DNA from: Emergencia timonensis
Lineage (GTDB): Bacteria > Bacillota > Clostridia > Peptostreptococcales > Anaerovoracaceae
Direction of reading: 5' to 3'
NCBI RefSeq assembly: GCF_900086585.1
Contig: NZ_FLKM01000009.1
Coordinates: 496,001 to 560,000, forward strand
Length of the DNA stretch: 64,000 nucleotides
This document shows, in pieces, positions 42,261-51,078 of the stretch; the first letter of the stretch is position 1; each line of letters begins with the position of its first letter. The position numbers and the translations under genes are program-made. The notes beneath the pieces are model-generated. The model was given only the letters and a program-made list of their open reading frames with translations. It made no database searches and was not told the DNA's origin.

Positions 42261-43028
42261 ATGTACAGAGAAGAAATCATCGCAATTGGAAATGCTGCAA
42301 AAGCAAAAATTGAGTTCCTTAAGAAGAGCCCTCTGGGTTATCTGCTGGCGTCTGTCTTGGCAGGGATGTTCATCGGATTTGGCATCTTGCTCATTTTCAC
42401 CATCGGCGGGCTGCTTGACGGAGCGCCTTATACGAAAATCATCATGGGCGTCTCCTTTGGCATCGCCCTCAGCCTGGTCGTTATCGCAGGCGCAGAGCTT
42501 TTTACGGGAAACAATCTGGTCATGACAATCGGTATCTTAGAAAAACAGGTGAGAATCGGCGAAGCAGTCAGGCTGTGGATTGTGTGCTGGGTCGGCAACT
42601 TAGTCGGTTCCATCATACTGGCTTTGCTGTTCACTGGCGCGGGCTTCGCAGAAGGACCGGTGGGCCAGTTTATCGCTGGCGGCGCACTAGCGAAGATGAC
42701 GCTGCCGGTACTGCCGCTTTTCTTGCGGGGCGTGCTCTGCAACATTTTGGTCTGCCTGGCGGTGTGGTGCGGCTTCCGCTGCAAGACGGAGAGCGGAAAA
42801 TTGATCATGATTTTCTGGTGTCTCTTCGCATTTATCACCTGTGGGTTTGAGCACAGCGTCGCCAACATGACGCTGCTGACCATCTCGTTGCTCTCACCTT
42901 GCGGTGCGGCGGTGACCTTTGGGGGATATTTCTACAATTTACTCGTCGTCACCCTGGGGAATATGGCCGGCGCAATTCTTTTCCTGGCAATTCCCTATTT
43001 CATGATGGCAAAGAAAAGAGAGGTGTAA
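42261..43028 (+). CDS. Formate/nitrite-family channel, probable hydrosulfide (HS-) channel
   Basis: A 255-residue pentameric-channel subunit of the FNT family with about six transmembrane helices. Family motifs include GMFIGFGILLIFTIGG, AELFTGNNLVM and FEHSVANM. The pattern of an FNT gene directly before asrABC is that of the Clostridioides difficile hydrosulfide channel (FNT3/HSC), which exports HS- made by AsrABC. Function is inferred from this context and similarity. It starts after the Crp/Fnr terminator-operator, with AAGGAGG upstream, and is two bases from asrA. Confidence 0.88.
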   Translation: MYREEIIAIGNAAKAKIEFLKKSPLGYLLASVLAGMFIGFGILLIFTIGGLLDGAPYTKIIMGVSFGIALSLVVIAGAELFTGNNLVMTIGILEKQVRIGEAVRLWIVCWVGNLVGSIILALLFTGAGFAEGPVGQFIAGGALAKMTLPVLPLFLRGVLCNILVCLAVWCGFRCKTESGKLIMIFWCLFAFITCGFEHSVANMTLLTISLLSPCGAAVTFGGYFYNLLVVTLGNMAGAILFLAIPYFMMAKKREV

Positions 43029-43030
43029 CT

Positions 43031-44050
43031 ATGGGATACAAGTTATCAAAAGACGCTTTTGACGCGTGCCTGGCGCAGTTGTCAAAGGACTACGATGTTT
43101 ATGCACCGGTCCGCATGGCTGGCGGCAATCCGTTTTCTGATACGGACTGCATCAGGTACGGCAAAATCAAGAGCATCGAAGAAGTGGTCTTTGATGAGAA
43201 ATCGGACTACTCCTACAAAGAGATTTTGCTGCCGCTATCAGAAACCCTGTTCTATTTTACAGAGAAGGAAATCAAAGAGGCTGATCCAAAGGAGAAGGGC
43301 GGCGTGATCTTCCTGCGCGCCTGCGACCTTCACGCCGTCAGACGCATGGACGAAATCTATCTGCATAACGGTTTCGAGGATTACTATTACAAAAGGCTCC
43401 GCGAAAGGGTGAAATTTGTGCTCATGGGCTGCAAAGCGTCCTTTGAGAACTGTTTCTGCGCTTCCATGAGCACCAATGAAAGCGGCGATTACGACCTGGC
43501 CGTGGAGCCGGGCGAGGGCGGCTACCTGGTGGACTGCAAACTGAAAGAATGGCAGGAACTCTTTGCGGGTAGAGGCACAGAGAGGGCTTATGAACCGTCT
43601 CATGTTGCAGAAAATCCGGTCGAGGTGAAGGTTCCGGAGAATCTGTCTGCCAAGGTTTCTGAATCGGAAATGTGGCGGGAATATGACAGCAGATGCATCA
43701 ACTGTGGAAGGTGCAATTTTGCCTGTCCGACCTGCACTTGCTTTACCATGCAGGATCTCTTTTATACCGATAACGGAAAAGTCGGAGAACGGCGCAGGGT
43801 GCAGGCATCCTGTATGGTAGACGGCTTTACTGACGTGGCGGGCGGCGGCTGCTATCGGGCAAAGAACGGCGACCGTATGCGCTTCAAGGTATTGCACAAA
43901 GTCCTGGACTACAAGCAGCGATTCGGCTACCACATGTGCGTCGGCTGCGGCAGGTGCGACGATATCTGCCCGGAATACATCTCTTTTTCGGGAGCAGTGA
44001 ACAAATTGAGCCAGGCTATGACGGAGGTGGAAACAGATGAACAAGAATGA
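43031..44050 (+). CDS. asrA: Anaerobic sulfite reductase subunit A
   Basis: A 339-residue iron-sulfur electron-transfer subunit. Two clusters sit in the C-terminal third: CINCGRCNFACPTC and CVGCGRCDDICPEY. The N-terminal half matches AsrA (FLRACDLHAVRRMDEIYLHN). It passes electrons toward the sirohaem subunit AsrC. The start at 43031 directly follows the channel gene with GAGAGGTG upstream; longer frames lie inside that gene. It overlaps asrB by 14 bases. Confidence 0.94.
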   Translation: MGYKLSKDAFDACLAQLSKDYDVYAPVRMAGGNPFSDTDCIRYGKIKSIEEVVFDEKSDYSYKEILLPLSETLFYFTEKEIKEADPKEKGGVIFLRACDLHAVRRMDEIYLHNGFEDYYYKRLRERVKFVLMGCKASFENCFCASMSTNESGDYDLAVEPGEGGYLVDCKLKEWQELFAGRGTERAYEPSHVAENPVEVKVPENLSAKVSESEMWREYDSRCINCGRCNFACPTCTCFTMQDLFYTDNGKVGERRRVQASCMVDGFTDVAGGGCYRAKNGDRMRFKVLHKVLDYKQRFGYHMCVGCGRCDDICPEYISFSGAVNKLSQAMTEVETDEQE

Positions 44051-44831
44051 ATATATCCCTTTTCTCTCTGAAATCAAAGAGATCAAGAAGCATACGGATA
44101 TCGAATATACCTTTACCTTTGACTATGACGGACCGGTACGGCCGGGACAGTTTTTTGAAGTTTCGCTTCCCAAATACGGTGAAGCGCCGATTTCTGTCAG
44201 CGGGATCGGGGAGGGCGCCATCGATTTTACGATCAGAAAGGTAGGAAAAGTCACAGGAGAAGTGTTTGAACAGTATATCGGTGATAGGCTGTTCCTGCGG
44301 GGGCCTTACGGCAACGGCTTTGACGTGTCTGACTTTCGGGGCGGTGAATTGGTCATCGTGGCAGGCGGCACGGGCCTTTCACCCGTGAGAGGCGTCATCG
44401 AACACTTTTATGAGAATCCCTCAGAGACGAGCGGGCTGACCGTGATTAGCGGCTTCAAATCACCCCAGGATGTTTTGTTCAAGGAGGATTTGGCAAAGTG
44501 GCCGGAACAGATGCAGTTAATCGTCACCGTGGACAAGGCGGAGGGAAGCTGCGCCTACCCGGAGGGGCTGGTTACCGCCTACATTCCTGACCTTGAGGTG
44601 CGCGATGCTAATACGGCAAAAGCCATCGTAGTGGGGCCGCCGATGATGATGAAATTCTCCGTCAAGGCTTTGCTGGATCGGGGTTTAAAGGAAGAGAATA
44701 TCTGGATTTCACAGGAACGGAAGATGTGCTGCGGCATCGGCAAATGCGGACACTGCAAGATCGGGGACAGCTACGTCTGCCTGGATGGTCCGGTGTTCAA
44801 TTATACGAAGGGAAAGGAGCTGATCGACTGA
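44037..44831 (+). CDS. asrB: Anaerobic sulfite reductase subunit B
   Basis: A 264-residue flavoprotein of the ferredoxin-NADP reductase superfamily. FAD region: GQFFEVSLPKYGEAPISVSG. Nucleotide motif: VAGGTGLSPVRGVIEHFYEN. A C-terminal four-cysteine [2Fe-2S] motif is CCGIGKCGHCKIGDSYVCLDG. It takes electrons from NADH and feeds AsrA. It overlaps both neighbours (14 bases and 1 base), indicating a tightly coupled complex. Confidence 0.95.
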   Translation: MNKNEYIPFLSEIKEIKKHTDIEYTFTFDYDGPVRPGQFFEVSLPKYGEAPISVSGIGEGAIDFTIRKVGKVTGEVFEQYIGDRLFLRGPYGNGFDVSDFRGGELVIVAGGTGLSPVRGVIEHFYENPSETSGLTVISGFKSPQDVLFKEDLAKWPEQMQLIVTVDKAEGSCAYPEGLVTAYIPDLEVRDANTAKAIVVGPPMMMKFSVKALLDRGLKEENIWISQERKMCCGIGKCGHCKIGDSYVCLDGPVFNYTKGKELID

Positions 44832-45793
44832 TGGATGTGAATACAAAGGCTTTAAAGAAAAACGCTTTTCGTGTGACGAAGGAGCGGGGCATGACGGCGT
44901 CGAGAGTCAGGGTGCCGGGCGGCCACATGGATGCATATTTATTGGGGCTGGTTCAGGGAATCGCAGAAAAGTACGGCAATGGGACGGTACATATTACCAG
45001 CAGACAGGGCTTTGAAATTCCGGGAATTCCTTACGAACGGATGGATGAAGTCAATAGAGAACTGCAGCCGATCATAGAGGGGCTTTCTATCAATCAGACG
45101 GCGCCGGGCAGCGGCTATCCTGCTTCCGGTACGCGCAACGTGACGGCCTGTGTAGGTAACCGTGTCTGCCCCTATGGTTGTTATGATACCACCACGCTGG
45201 CTCAGCGGATTGAGAAAGTACTTTTCCCCAATGACCTTCATTTTAAAATCGCCCTGACGGGCTGTCCCAACGACTGTGCAAAAGTGCGCATGCACGATTT
45301 TGGCATCATGGGCATGACGGAACCGCAGTTGGATCCGAACCGCTGTGTCAATTGCGGCGCCTGCATCAAATTCTGTCGCAAGAAGTCGGTAGAAGCGCTG
45401 AAGGCGGTCAACTACAGACCACAGCGCAATGGGGAGAAGTGCATCGGCTGCGGCGAGTGCGTGCTCAACTGTCCGACTCGTGCCTGGACCAGGAGCAAGG
45501 AGAAATATTACCGTCTGACCCTGCTGGGCAGAACCGGCAAGAAAAATCCGCGTCTTGGCGAGGACTTTATCAAGTGGGTGGATGCAGACAGCATCGTCAA
45601 AATCATCCTCAACACTTATCAATACGTAGCGCACTATATCGACAAAGATGCGCCCGGCGGCAAGGAACACATCGGCTACATCGTCGACCGGACCGGCTTT
45701 GAGGAATTTAAAAAGTGGGCCTTGGACGGTGTGACTTTGCCAGCAAAGGCAGAAGTCTATACGCCGATCTATTGGCACGGTGTGAAATATTAG
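44831..45793 (+). CDS. asrC: Anaerobic sulfite reductase subunit C (sirohaem catalytic subunit)
   Basis: A 320-residue sirohaem subunit that reduces sulfite to sulfide. The sirohaem/[4Fe-4S] cysteines are in NVTACVGNRVCPYGCYDT and ALTGCPNDCAKVRMHDFG. Two extra ferredoxin clusters follow (CVNCGACIKFCRK and CIGCGECVLNCPT). The start at 44831 shares its A with the asrB stop (TGATG). A terminator at 45803 closes the operon. Confidence 0.95.
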   Translation: MDVNTKALKKNAFRVTKERGMTASRVRVPGGHMDAYLLGLVQGIAEKYGNGTVHITSRQGFEIPGIPYERMDEVNRELQPIIEGLSINQTAPGSGYPASGTRNVTACVGNRVCPYGCYDTTTLAQRIEKVLFPNDLHFKIALTGCPNDCAKVRMHDFGIMGMTEPQLDPNRCVNCGACIKFCRKKSVEALKAVNYRPQRNGEKCIGCGECVLNCPTRAWTRSKEKYYRLTLLGRTGKKNPRLGEDFIKWVDADSIVKIILNTYQYVAHYIDKDAPGGKEHIGYIVDRTGFEEFKKWALDGVTLPAKAEVYTPIYWHGVKY

Positions 45794-45802
45794 TTTACTC
45801 AG

Positions 45803-45827
45803 AGCGGAGGGAGGTCCTCCGCTTTTT
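45803..45827 (+). terminator. Terminator of the asr operon
   Basis: AGCGGAGG pairs with CCTCCGCT around GAGGT, followed by five T. Confidence 0.9.
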
Positions 45828-45834
45828 GTATTTT

Positions 45835-46620
45835 TTAAACACAAAACTGATCGATGATCCAGCTTATGGTCTGGGCATCAATGCCGCCATCCTGCGCCTC
45901 AAAGGTAAAGATGATGTCGTCCCATGGGACGAATTTATAGCTGAAGTAAAGCCGGAGCTTCCACAGGCATTCCTCCAGATATTTGGAACTGCTGAGCATG
46001 CCAAAGTGTTCAAGCCTTCGAAATCTGCGCTGACTTGCCACTGCTACCTTAAAATCAGGCGCAATGGTTTCCTTTCCGAGTATGAGATTCTCCTCATAAT
46101 GATATTCGATTCCTTTTAAAAACAAAATATCTGCGATGATGACTTCTGACTTTGATCTGACACATTCCCCTTTGACCGTCCGGTGAATCAGCTTTTCCGG
46201 GTATTTGGTGTTTTTGTCGTACTCTGCGCTGCCCCATTCCTGCAGGTCAAGCCAGTTGGTAAGTTGATAATTATTCTGTTTTGAGAACTGGTAAGCCTTG
46301 GGGATTTTGCTGTTGATGATATCCGGCTCAACGCTTTGGTACTCTTCCAGAAGATGATGCAGCGCAGTACAGTTTCTTTCGATGCGCTTTAGAGCTTCGG
46401 TCAAATGCGCCCTGGTCTGCAGCAGATTCACTTCTTCGCAGTCAGCTTTTCCCAGATACAGCTTCTTTCCATCGACTAATTTATAATAGTAGGTCGTGCC
46501 TCTTATGGTAGACGTAGAAAGCTTTCCCTCTGGCAGCTCCAACAATTTGTGGCGATATTGCTTGGCAAGAGATTCCTGACTTTCTAAGTCAGCCATGATA
46601 TAGCTGATGCTGTTATACAT
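45835..46620 (-). CDS. PD-(D/E)XK nuclease-like protein of unknown function
   Basis: A 261-residue protein. The first 110 residues are a helical, partly coiled-coil region. The C-terminal half has a restriction-nuclease-like pattern: Glu in VRSKSEVIIADILFLKGIEYHY, Asp in IAPDFKVA, and Glu-His in RRLEHFGMLSSSKYLE. These match the alpha-beta core seen in many Firmicutes hypothetical proteins of this type. The expected Lys after the second acidic strand is not obvious, so activity is uncertain. It is monocistronic, starting next to the 94-bp satellite array. Confidence 0.65.
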   Translation of the reverse strand: MYNSISYIMADLESQESLAKQYRHKLLELPEGKLSTSTIRGTTYYYKLVDGKKLYLGKADCEEVNLLQTRAHLTEALKRIERNCTALHHLLEEYQSVEPDIINSKIPKAYQFSKQNNYQLTNWLDLQEWGSAEYDKNTKYPEKLIHRTVKGECVRSKSEVIIADILFLKGIEYHYEENLILGKETIAPDFKVAVASQRRFRRLEHFGMLSSSKYLEECLWKLRLYFSYKFVPWDDIIFTFEAQDGGIDAQTISWIIDQFCV

Positions 46621-46723
46621 TTTACTTCTCCTTCCTTTATTTACATTATTTTACATTACGTGAGCGGGAAAAGCAAGCTGTTTTTATGTGCCATTTCTAT
46701 TTGACGCATTTTGGCGGTGTGCG

Positions 46724-47275
46724 GTTACGCATATGCTAGTGTCAGGCGGCGGGCTGCTTAACAAAACAGGACAAATCAGGCGAAACTGCGTAACACTCCC
46801 TTTGCAGAGAGGGGTCAGTTACGCATATGCTGGTTTCAGGCAGCAAACTGCTTAACAAAACAGGGCAAATCAGCCGAAACTGCGTAACACTCCCTTTGCA
46901 GAGAGGAGTCAGTTACGCATATGCCAGTGCCTGGCAGCGGGCTGCTTAACAAAATAGGGCAAATCGACCGAAACTGCGTAACACTCCCTTTGCAGAGAGG
47001 GGGTCAGCTACGCATATGCCAGTGCCAGGCACCGGGCTGCTTAACAAAATAGGGCAAATCGACCGAAACTGCGTAACACTCCCTTTGCAGAGAAGGGGCA
47101 GTTACGCATATGCCAGTGCCTGGCAGCAAGCTGCTTAACAAAACAGGGCAAAACGACCGAAACTGCGTAACACTCCCTTTGCAGAGAAGGGGCAGTTACG
47201 CATATGCCAGTGCCTGGCAGCGGGCTGCTTAACAAAACAGGGCAAATCAGCCGAAACTGCGTAACACGCCCCTCT
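46724..47275. repeat. Satellite array: six tandem copies of a 94-bp unit
   Basis: Units start at 46724, 46818, 46912, 47007, 47101 and 47195 (94, 94, 95, 94, 94 bases, the last partial). Each begins GTTACGCATATGC and carries TGCGTAAC about 63 bases later, making an inverted repeat GTTACGCA/TGCGTAAC. Inside are short hairpins (CCAG-TGC-CTGG in several units; GCAG/CTGC) and the conserved GCTGCTTAACAAAA. After it comes ACTCCCTTTGCAGAGAG. Copies are highly similar, so recent expansion is likely. The frames translated from it are not genes. Confidence 0.9.
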
Positions 47276-47321
47276 CAAAAGCCTGCCATCCGTCCAGTTC
47301 CAAATAAAATACCAAGTTTTC

Positions 47322-47363
47322 TGTTGCTGGTGCAACGACTTGAAACCGTTCTTGTGCTATACT
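47322..47363 (+). promoter_or_regulatory. Crp/Fnr-type operator and promoter of HD/hydantoinase operon
   Basis: TGTTGC-TGGT-GCAACG (47322-47337) matches the palindromes at 41456 and 42191 with one outer mismatch. An extended -10 box, TGCTATACT, with TATACT at 47358-47363, places the site about 41 bases before the expected start. Confidence 0.6.
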
Positions 47364-47390
47364 GATAGCAAAGAAAGAAGGAGTCCTCAC

Positions 47391-47900
47391 ATGAACAAAT
47401 TAAATCAATTATATATGGAAATGATTCGCTATTACGAGAGCGATGCGCCACGTATCCAGCATTTTGTCAAGGTTCACTCCTTTGCCAGGCTGATTGGCGA
47501 GGCAGAGGGGCTGGACGAAGAAACGCAGTTCACATTAGAGGCAGCGGCACTGGTACATGACATCGGCATCGGAGCCGCCGAGAAGAAGTATGGATTCAGC
47601 AACGGCAGGTTGCAGGAGCAGGAGGGGCCGCCCCTGGCAGAAGAAATGCTGGAAGCCCTGAATTTTGATAGGGCCGTGACGGAAAGGGTCTGTTATCTGG
47701 TGGCACACCATCACACCTATGAACCTGTGGACGGGCTCGATTATCGGATTTTGCTGGAGGCTGACGCTTTGGTCAATCTTTACGAAGAGGAAACACCGGC
47801 AGAGGGCATCAGGGAATCTTATAAACACCTATTCAGGACAGAGACGGCCAGAACCGTCTGCAAGACCATGTTCCAAATAGAGGAACAAGAAGAGAGGTAG
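47391..47900 (+). CDS. HD-domain phosphohydrolase-like protein
   Basis: A 169-residue cytoplasmic protein with an HD metal-binding domain: His in IQHFVKVHSFARLIGEAEGL, the HD pair in AALVHDIGIGAAEKKYG, and later HHH in CYLVAHHHTYEPV with a distal Asp in LLEADALVNLYEE. Such proteins hydrolyse phosphate mono- or diesters, often nucleotides. The start at 47391 has AAGGAG upstream. It lies four bases before the hydantoinase gene, so the two are co-transcribed, apparently under the Crp/Fnr site upstream. Confidence 0.85.
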   Translation: MNKLNQLYMEMIRYYESDAPRIQHFVKVHSFARLIGEAEGLDEETQFTLEAAALVHDIGIGAAEKKYGFSNGRLQEQEGPPLAEEMLEALNFDRAVTERVCYLVAHHHTYEPVDGLDYRILLEADALVNLYEEETPAEGIRESYKHLFRTETARTVCKTMFQIEEQEER

Positions 47901-47904
47901 AGAA

Positions 47905-49914
47905 ATGATTGGAATCGGAATTGATACAGGCGGCACCTGCACGGACGCAGTTATCTTTGATACGAAGAGCCACAAGGTATTGTCACAGAGCAAGACACTG
48001 ACTACCAGACAGGATTTGAAGGTTGGAATCCTGAGAGCCCTCGGCGGACTGGACCAGGATCTCGCCCGCAACGCATCCTATATTTCTCTTTCTACCACTT
48101 TGGCAACCAACGCCTGTGTAGAGCACAAGGGAGGCAGGGCAAAGCTGGTGTTTATCGGTGTCAACCCGCAGGTTGTGAAGAAGATGGGAGGTGAATATGG
48201 CCTGCCGCCCATGGGGGATATCTATTTCATGAAAGGTGACGCCGGGCAGCCGGACAGTCTGGAGAACACCCCGGATTGGCAGAAATTCGAAGAGGACATT
48301 GTACAGGATTTCAGAGACTTTGACAGCGTGGCGATCGTCCAGATGAATCCTAAATACAACGACGGTGAGTACGAGATCAAAGCGGAACAGATCATCAAAA
48401 AGACGTTGGGTCTCCCTTGCGTAAGGGGGTATGACCTGTTTCAGGAGCTGAACGTACAGAAGCGAGGCGCGACTGCGCTGCTCAATGCCAGATTGCTACC
48501 TGTCATGGAGGATTTCTTTGATTCTATCGAAGGATCCCTAGCGGAACTGGGGCTGGATCTGCCTATAGTCATCGTCAAAAGCGATGGCAGCATCATGAGT
48601 CGTGAATTTGCCATGAGCCGTCCGGTGGAGACTTTGCTCTGCGGTCCTGCGGCTAGCATCATCGGCGCCATGGAACTGTCCAAATATCAGGACGCTTTGA
48701 TTGTAGATATGGGTGGTACCACTAGCGACGTGGCCATGGTCAAAGACGGCATCCCCGTTACAAGCGAGAGTGGTATTTCTATCGGCGAATGGAAGACCAT
48801 GGTCAAAGGCGTCTCCATCGACACCTTTGCTCTGGGCGGCGACAGTGCCGTAAAATATAAGAGGGGGCAGCTCTATCTTGATAACCGACGCTGTGTGCCG
48901 CTGTGCATGGCGGCCAGCCAGTATCCGAAAATGCGTAAAGCGCTGAAAACACTGGTGTTGATGGATCGCCCCTTTGATTATCCTGCCCACGAGTTCTTTA
49001 TGCTGGTGAGCCTCCCCACAAATCTGGATAAATACACACCGTCGGAACGGAAATTTATCCAAGCCCTGGAGGATGGACCGCTGATTTACAGAGAGGCTGC
49101 AGCGGCAATCGGAACCAGTCCCCATGTCCTGAACATGAAACGGTTGGAAGATGAGGGGACGGTCATCCGTATCGGGATGACGCCCACCGATGTGATGCAT
49201 GTCTATGGGGACTACACAGAATTTGACAGCGAGGCATCCAGGATGGGCGCTGCGTACCTTTCGGCAGTGACAAAGGGGACACCTGCGGAAGTCTGCAAGG
49301 AAATCTACGATCTGACAAAATGCAGGCTATACAGCAACCTGGTCCGCATCTTTATGAAATATGAGACGGGCAGGGACTTGAATCTGCAGGAGTGTGAGGA
49401 TTTAGAGAAACTAACCGCTTATATTTTTCGTCACTCTGGCCAGAATTTGGCTGACTTTGCCATCCGTCCTGTTTTTTCCACTCCGTCAAAACTGATTGGA
49501 ATTGGTGCACCGACAAAGATCTTCTTAGCAGACGTTGCGAAACTGCTGGGGACAGAAGCCGACTTTCCGCAGGATGGAAAGGTAGCAAACGCCATCGGAG
49601 CTGCCATGGGCAATATCAGTACAGAGTGTGTTATCAAAATTGAACCGTACAAAGGCATCAAGAGCTCCTATCTGACCTACATCATCAGCGGCGGCCATGA
49701 GACCTACTCCCTGCCGGATTATGACGATGCCCTGGTGGAAGCGAAAAAAACTGCTCGCCAGTGCGCCATCCAGCGGTCGCGGCAGCAGGGGGCAGTCGGA
49801 GAAGTTGAAGTAGAAATAGAGGTAAAAGAGAACACCTATCAGAGAAACAAATATGCGCTGGCAGAAATTATCGAGACTTTGGTCATCGCAAGAGCCATAT
49901 CAGAAAAAGAATAA
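47905..49914 (+). CDS. Hydantoinase/oxoprolinase family protein (HyuA-like)
   Basis: A 669-residue protein of the ATP-dependent hydantoinase/oxoprolinase family, on an actin-like ATPase fold. The N-terminus IGIGIDTGGTCTDAVIFDT is the phosphate-binding signature. Further motifs are SLSTTLATNACVEHKGGRAK and LIVDMGGTTSDVAMVKDG. The partner HyuB-type subunit is missing nearby, as in many stand-alone clostridial copies, so the substrate (hydantoin, oxoproline or another cyclic amide) is uncertain. It follows the HD gene by four bases. Confidence 0.9.
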   Translation: MIGIGIDTGGTCTDAVIFDTKSHKVLSQSKTLTTRQDLKVGILRALGGLDQDLARNASYISLSTTLATNACVEHKGGRAKLVFIGVNPQVVKKMGGEYGLPPMGDIYFMKGDAGQPDSLENTPDWQKFEEDIVQDFRDFDSVAIVQMNPKYNDGEYEIKAEQIIKKTLGLPCVRGYDLFQELNVQKRGATALLNARLLPVMEDFFDSIEGSLAELGLDLPIVIVKSDGSIMSREFAMSRPVETLLCGPAASIIGAMELSKYQDALIVDMGGTTSDVAMVKDGIPVTSESGISIGEWKTMVKGVSIDTFALGGDSAVKYKRGQLYLDNRRCVPLCMAASQYPKMRKALKTLVLMDRPFDYPAHEFFMLVSLPTNLDKYTPSERKFIQALEDGPLIYREAAAAIGTSPHVLNMKRLEDEGTVIRIGMTPTDVMHVYGDYTEFDSEASRMGAAYLSAVTKGTPAEVCKEIYDLTKCRLYSNLVRIFMKYETGRDLNLQECEDLEKLTAYIFRHSGQNLADFAIRPVFSTPSKLIGIGAPTKIFLADVAKLLGTEADFPQDGKVANAIGAAMGNISTECVIKIEPYKGIKSSYLTYIISGGHETYSLPDYDDALVEAKKTARQCAIQRSRQQGAVGEVEVEIEVKENTYQRNKYALAEIIETLVIARAISEKE

Positions 49915-49916
49915 CG

Positions 49917-49952
49917 AAAAAAGGAGGCGCTGCCGTTAGGGACAGTGCCTCC
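49917..49952 (-). terminator. Terminator of ArsR-type regulator gene
   Basis: GGAGGC (49923-49928) pairs with GCCTCC (49947-49952) with an inner CTGCC/GGCAG-like helix. On the minus strand it is followed by six T (49922-49917). It may also slow the hydantoinase transcript. Confidence 0.85.
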
Positions 49953-49959
49953 TCTGTAC

Positions 49960-50991
49960 TTACATTAAAAACTGCTTCTCGAGCAGCTGGATCAGTTCGC
50001 GGATTTTTTCCGGAATGAAGTGATAATATACCTTGGCATCCTGCTTTTCGATGGTGACAAAACCGTTTGTCATCAGGAGATTCATGTGATGGGAAGCTGT
50101 TGGGGCTCCCAGCTGCAATTCTTCTGCGATTTCCAGATTGTACCTGGCGCCCTTTTTGAGCAGAGCTAGGATCTCAAAACGGCTTTTATCAGAGAGCATC
50201 TTCAGACTGGATAGGAGAGAGGCTTTTTCCTGCTCCTGCAGGCTGCCGAAGCCATAGGCTTTGTTGACGAAAACACCGTAAAATCCTACAGTGGAGAGAC
50301 CCCATTCCAGCACTGGAGAAATGATGGATGGGTAGATGGTCTCAATGCCTGGAAACTTGCCCATGATATCCTGAAAGACAGCGTGCTGAAAGCCTTCGGT
50401 TGCTAATTTCTCCAACAGACCGTCGATGGCAGTCTGATTCTTGGAAACAGCATATTCATAGGCGGGAAGATTTTGTTTATAAATTTCAATCATGGATTTC
50501 ACATATCGCTTTGGGTCACCTAACAGCATCATGGTTTTCCACTTTGAAGAATCAGAAATTTCCGGCTGCTGATTGAGAAAATCGATGCGGCTTTCTAACG
50601 TGGTAAGGTCCGGTGCCATACCGTCCCCGTTGATTTCATCCACAAACATCTCTGAGAAAGTTCGCAGAATCTGCTCTTCGCTGATCTGATCCACCTGGTC
50701 GATCCAATGGGGATTTTCGACGATGCTGGCCATGACGATGTAGGTGGTGTCCATATCCAGATCCATGGAACCGAACAAGACCTCTTCATCTATATGGGGT
50801 TCGTATTTTGTGGCAAAGTCGTCGGCATATTGGTTGATCAAAGGGTAATTGTGATCGTAGAAAAGCTGTCCATCCACACCGAGGCGATTGAGTGCCTCGA
50901 CGGTCTCCTCACAAATGTCATCTTTATATTTGATATAGCAGCACAATCCGATGGTCTCCAAGATAGGATTGAGTTCTTTCTTAAACTTCAT
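49960..50991 (-). CDS. Regulator with C-terminal ArsR-type helix-turn-helix and unknown sensor domain
   Basis: A 343-residue protein. The C-terminal 90 residues form an ArsR winged helix (MLSDKSRFEILALLKKGARY, then APTASHHMNLLMTNGFVTIE). No CxC metal motif is present. The first 250 residues are acidic and helical and match no sensor I recognise; the layout resembles ArsR proteins with large N-terminal ligand domains. The start at 50991 has AAAGGAG upstream. It follows the ABC exporter gene on the same strand, but a short promoter-bearing repeat (51021-51078) lies between them, so it may be separately transcribed and regulate the exporter. Confidence 0.8.
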   Translation of the reverse strand: MKFKKELNPILETIGLCCYIKYKDDICEETVEALNRLGVDGQLFYDHNYPLINQYADDFATKYEPHIDEEVLFGSMDLDMDTTYIVMASIVENPHWIDQVDQISEEQILRTFSEMFVDEINGDGMAPDLTTLESRIDFLNQQPEISDSSKWKTMMLLGDPKRYVKSMIEIYKQNLPAYEYAVSKNQTAIDGLLEKLATEGFQHAVFQDIMGKFPGIETIYPSIISPVLEWGLSTVGFYGVFVNKAYGFGSLQEQEKASLLSSLKMLSDKSRFEILALLKKGARYNLEIAEELQLGAPTASHHMNLLMTNGFVTIEKQDAKVYYHFIPEKIRELIQLLEKQFLM

Positions 50992-51020
50992 GTTGCAGCT
51001 CCTTTCTTGCACGTATTAAC

Positions 51021-51078
51021 ATTATACCATGAATATTCCTTGCAGCGAAGCTGTAGGATCTATGCGTTCATTATACCC
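51021..51078 (-). repeat. Shortened copy of the two-hairpin promoter repeat
   Basis: On the minus strand: GGGGTATAATGAACGC, a small hairpin CAGC-TTC-GCTG, CAAGGAA, then TATTCATGGTATAAT. It keeps both TATAAT boxes (51075-51070 and 51026-51021) and the small hairpin but lacks stem B. The upstream TATAAT overlaps the exporter's last codons (GTA TAA), so the gene's stop codon lies inside the repeat. Confidence 0.7.

Noticed and set aside
46724..47275. CRISPR array
   Set aside because: The 94-bp units are near-identical along their whole length with no unique spacers, and no cas genes are near.
47041..47335. Two small proteins encoded on the minus strand
   Set aside because: They are translations of the 94-bp satellite, repeat the same residues, and lack ribosome sites.
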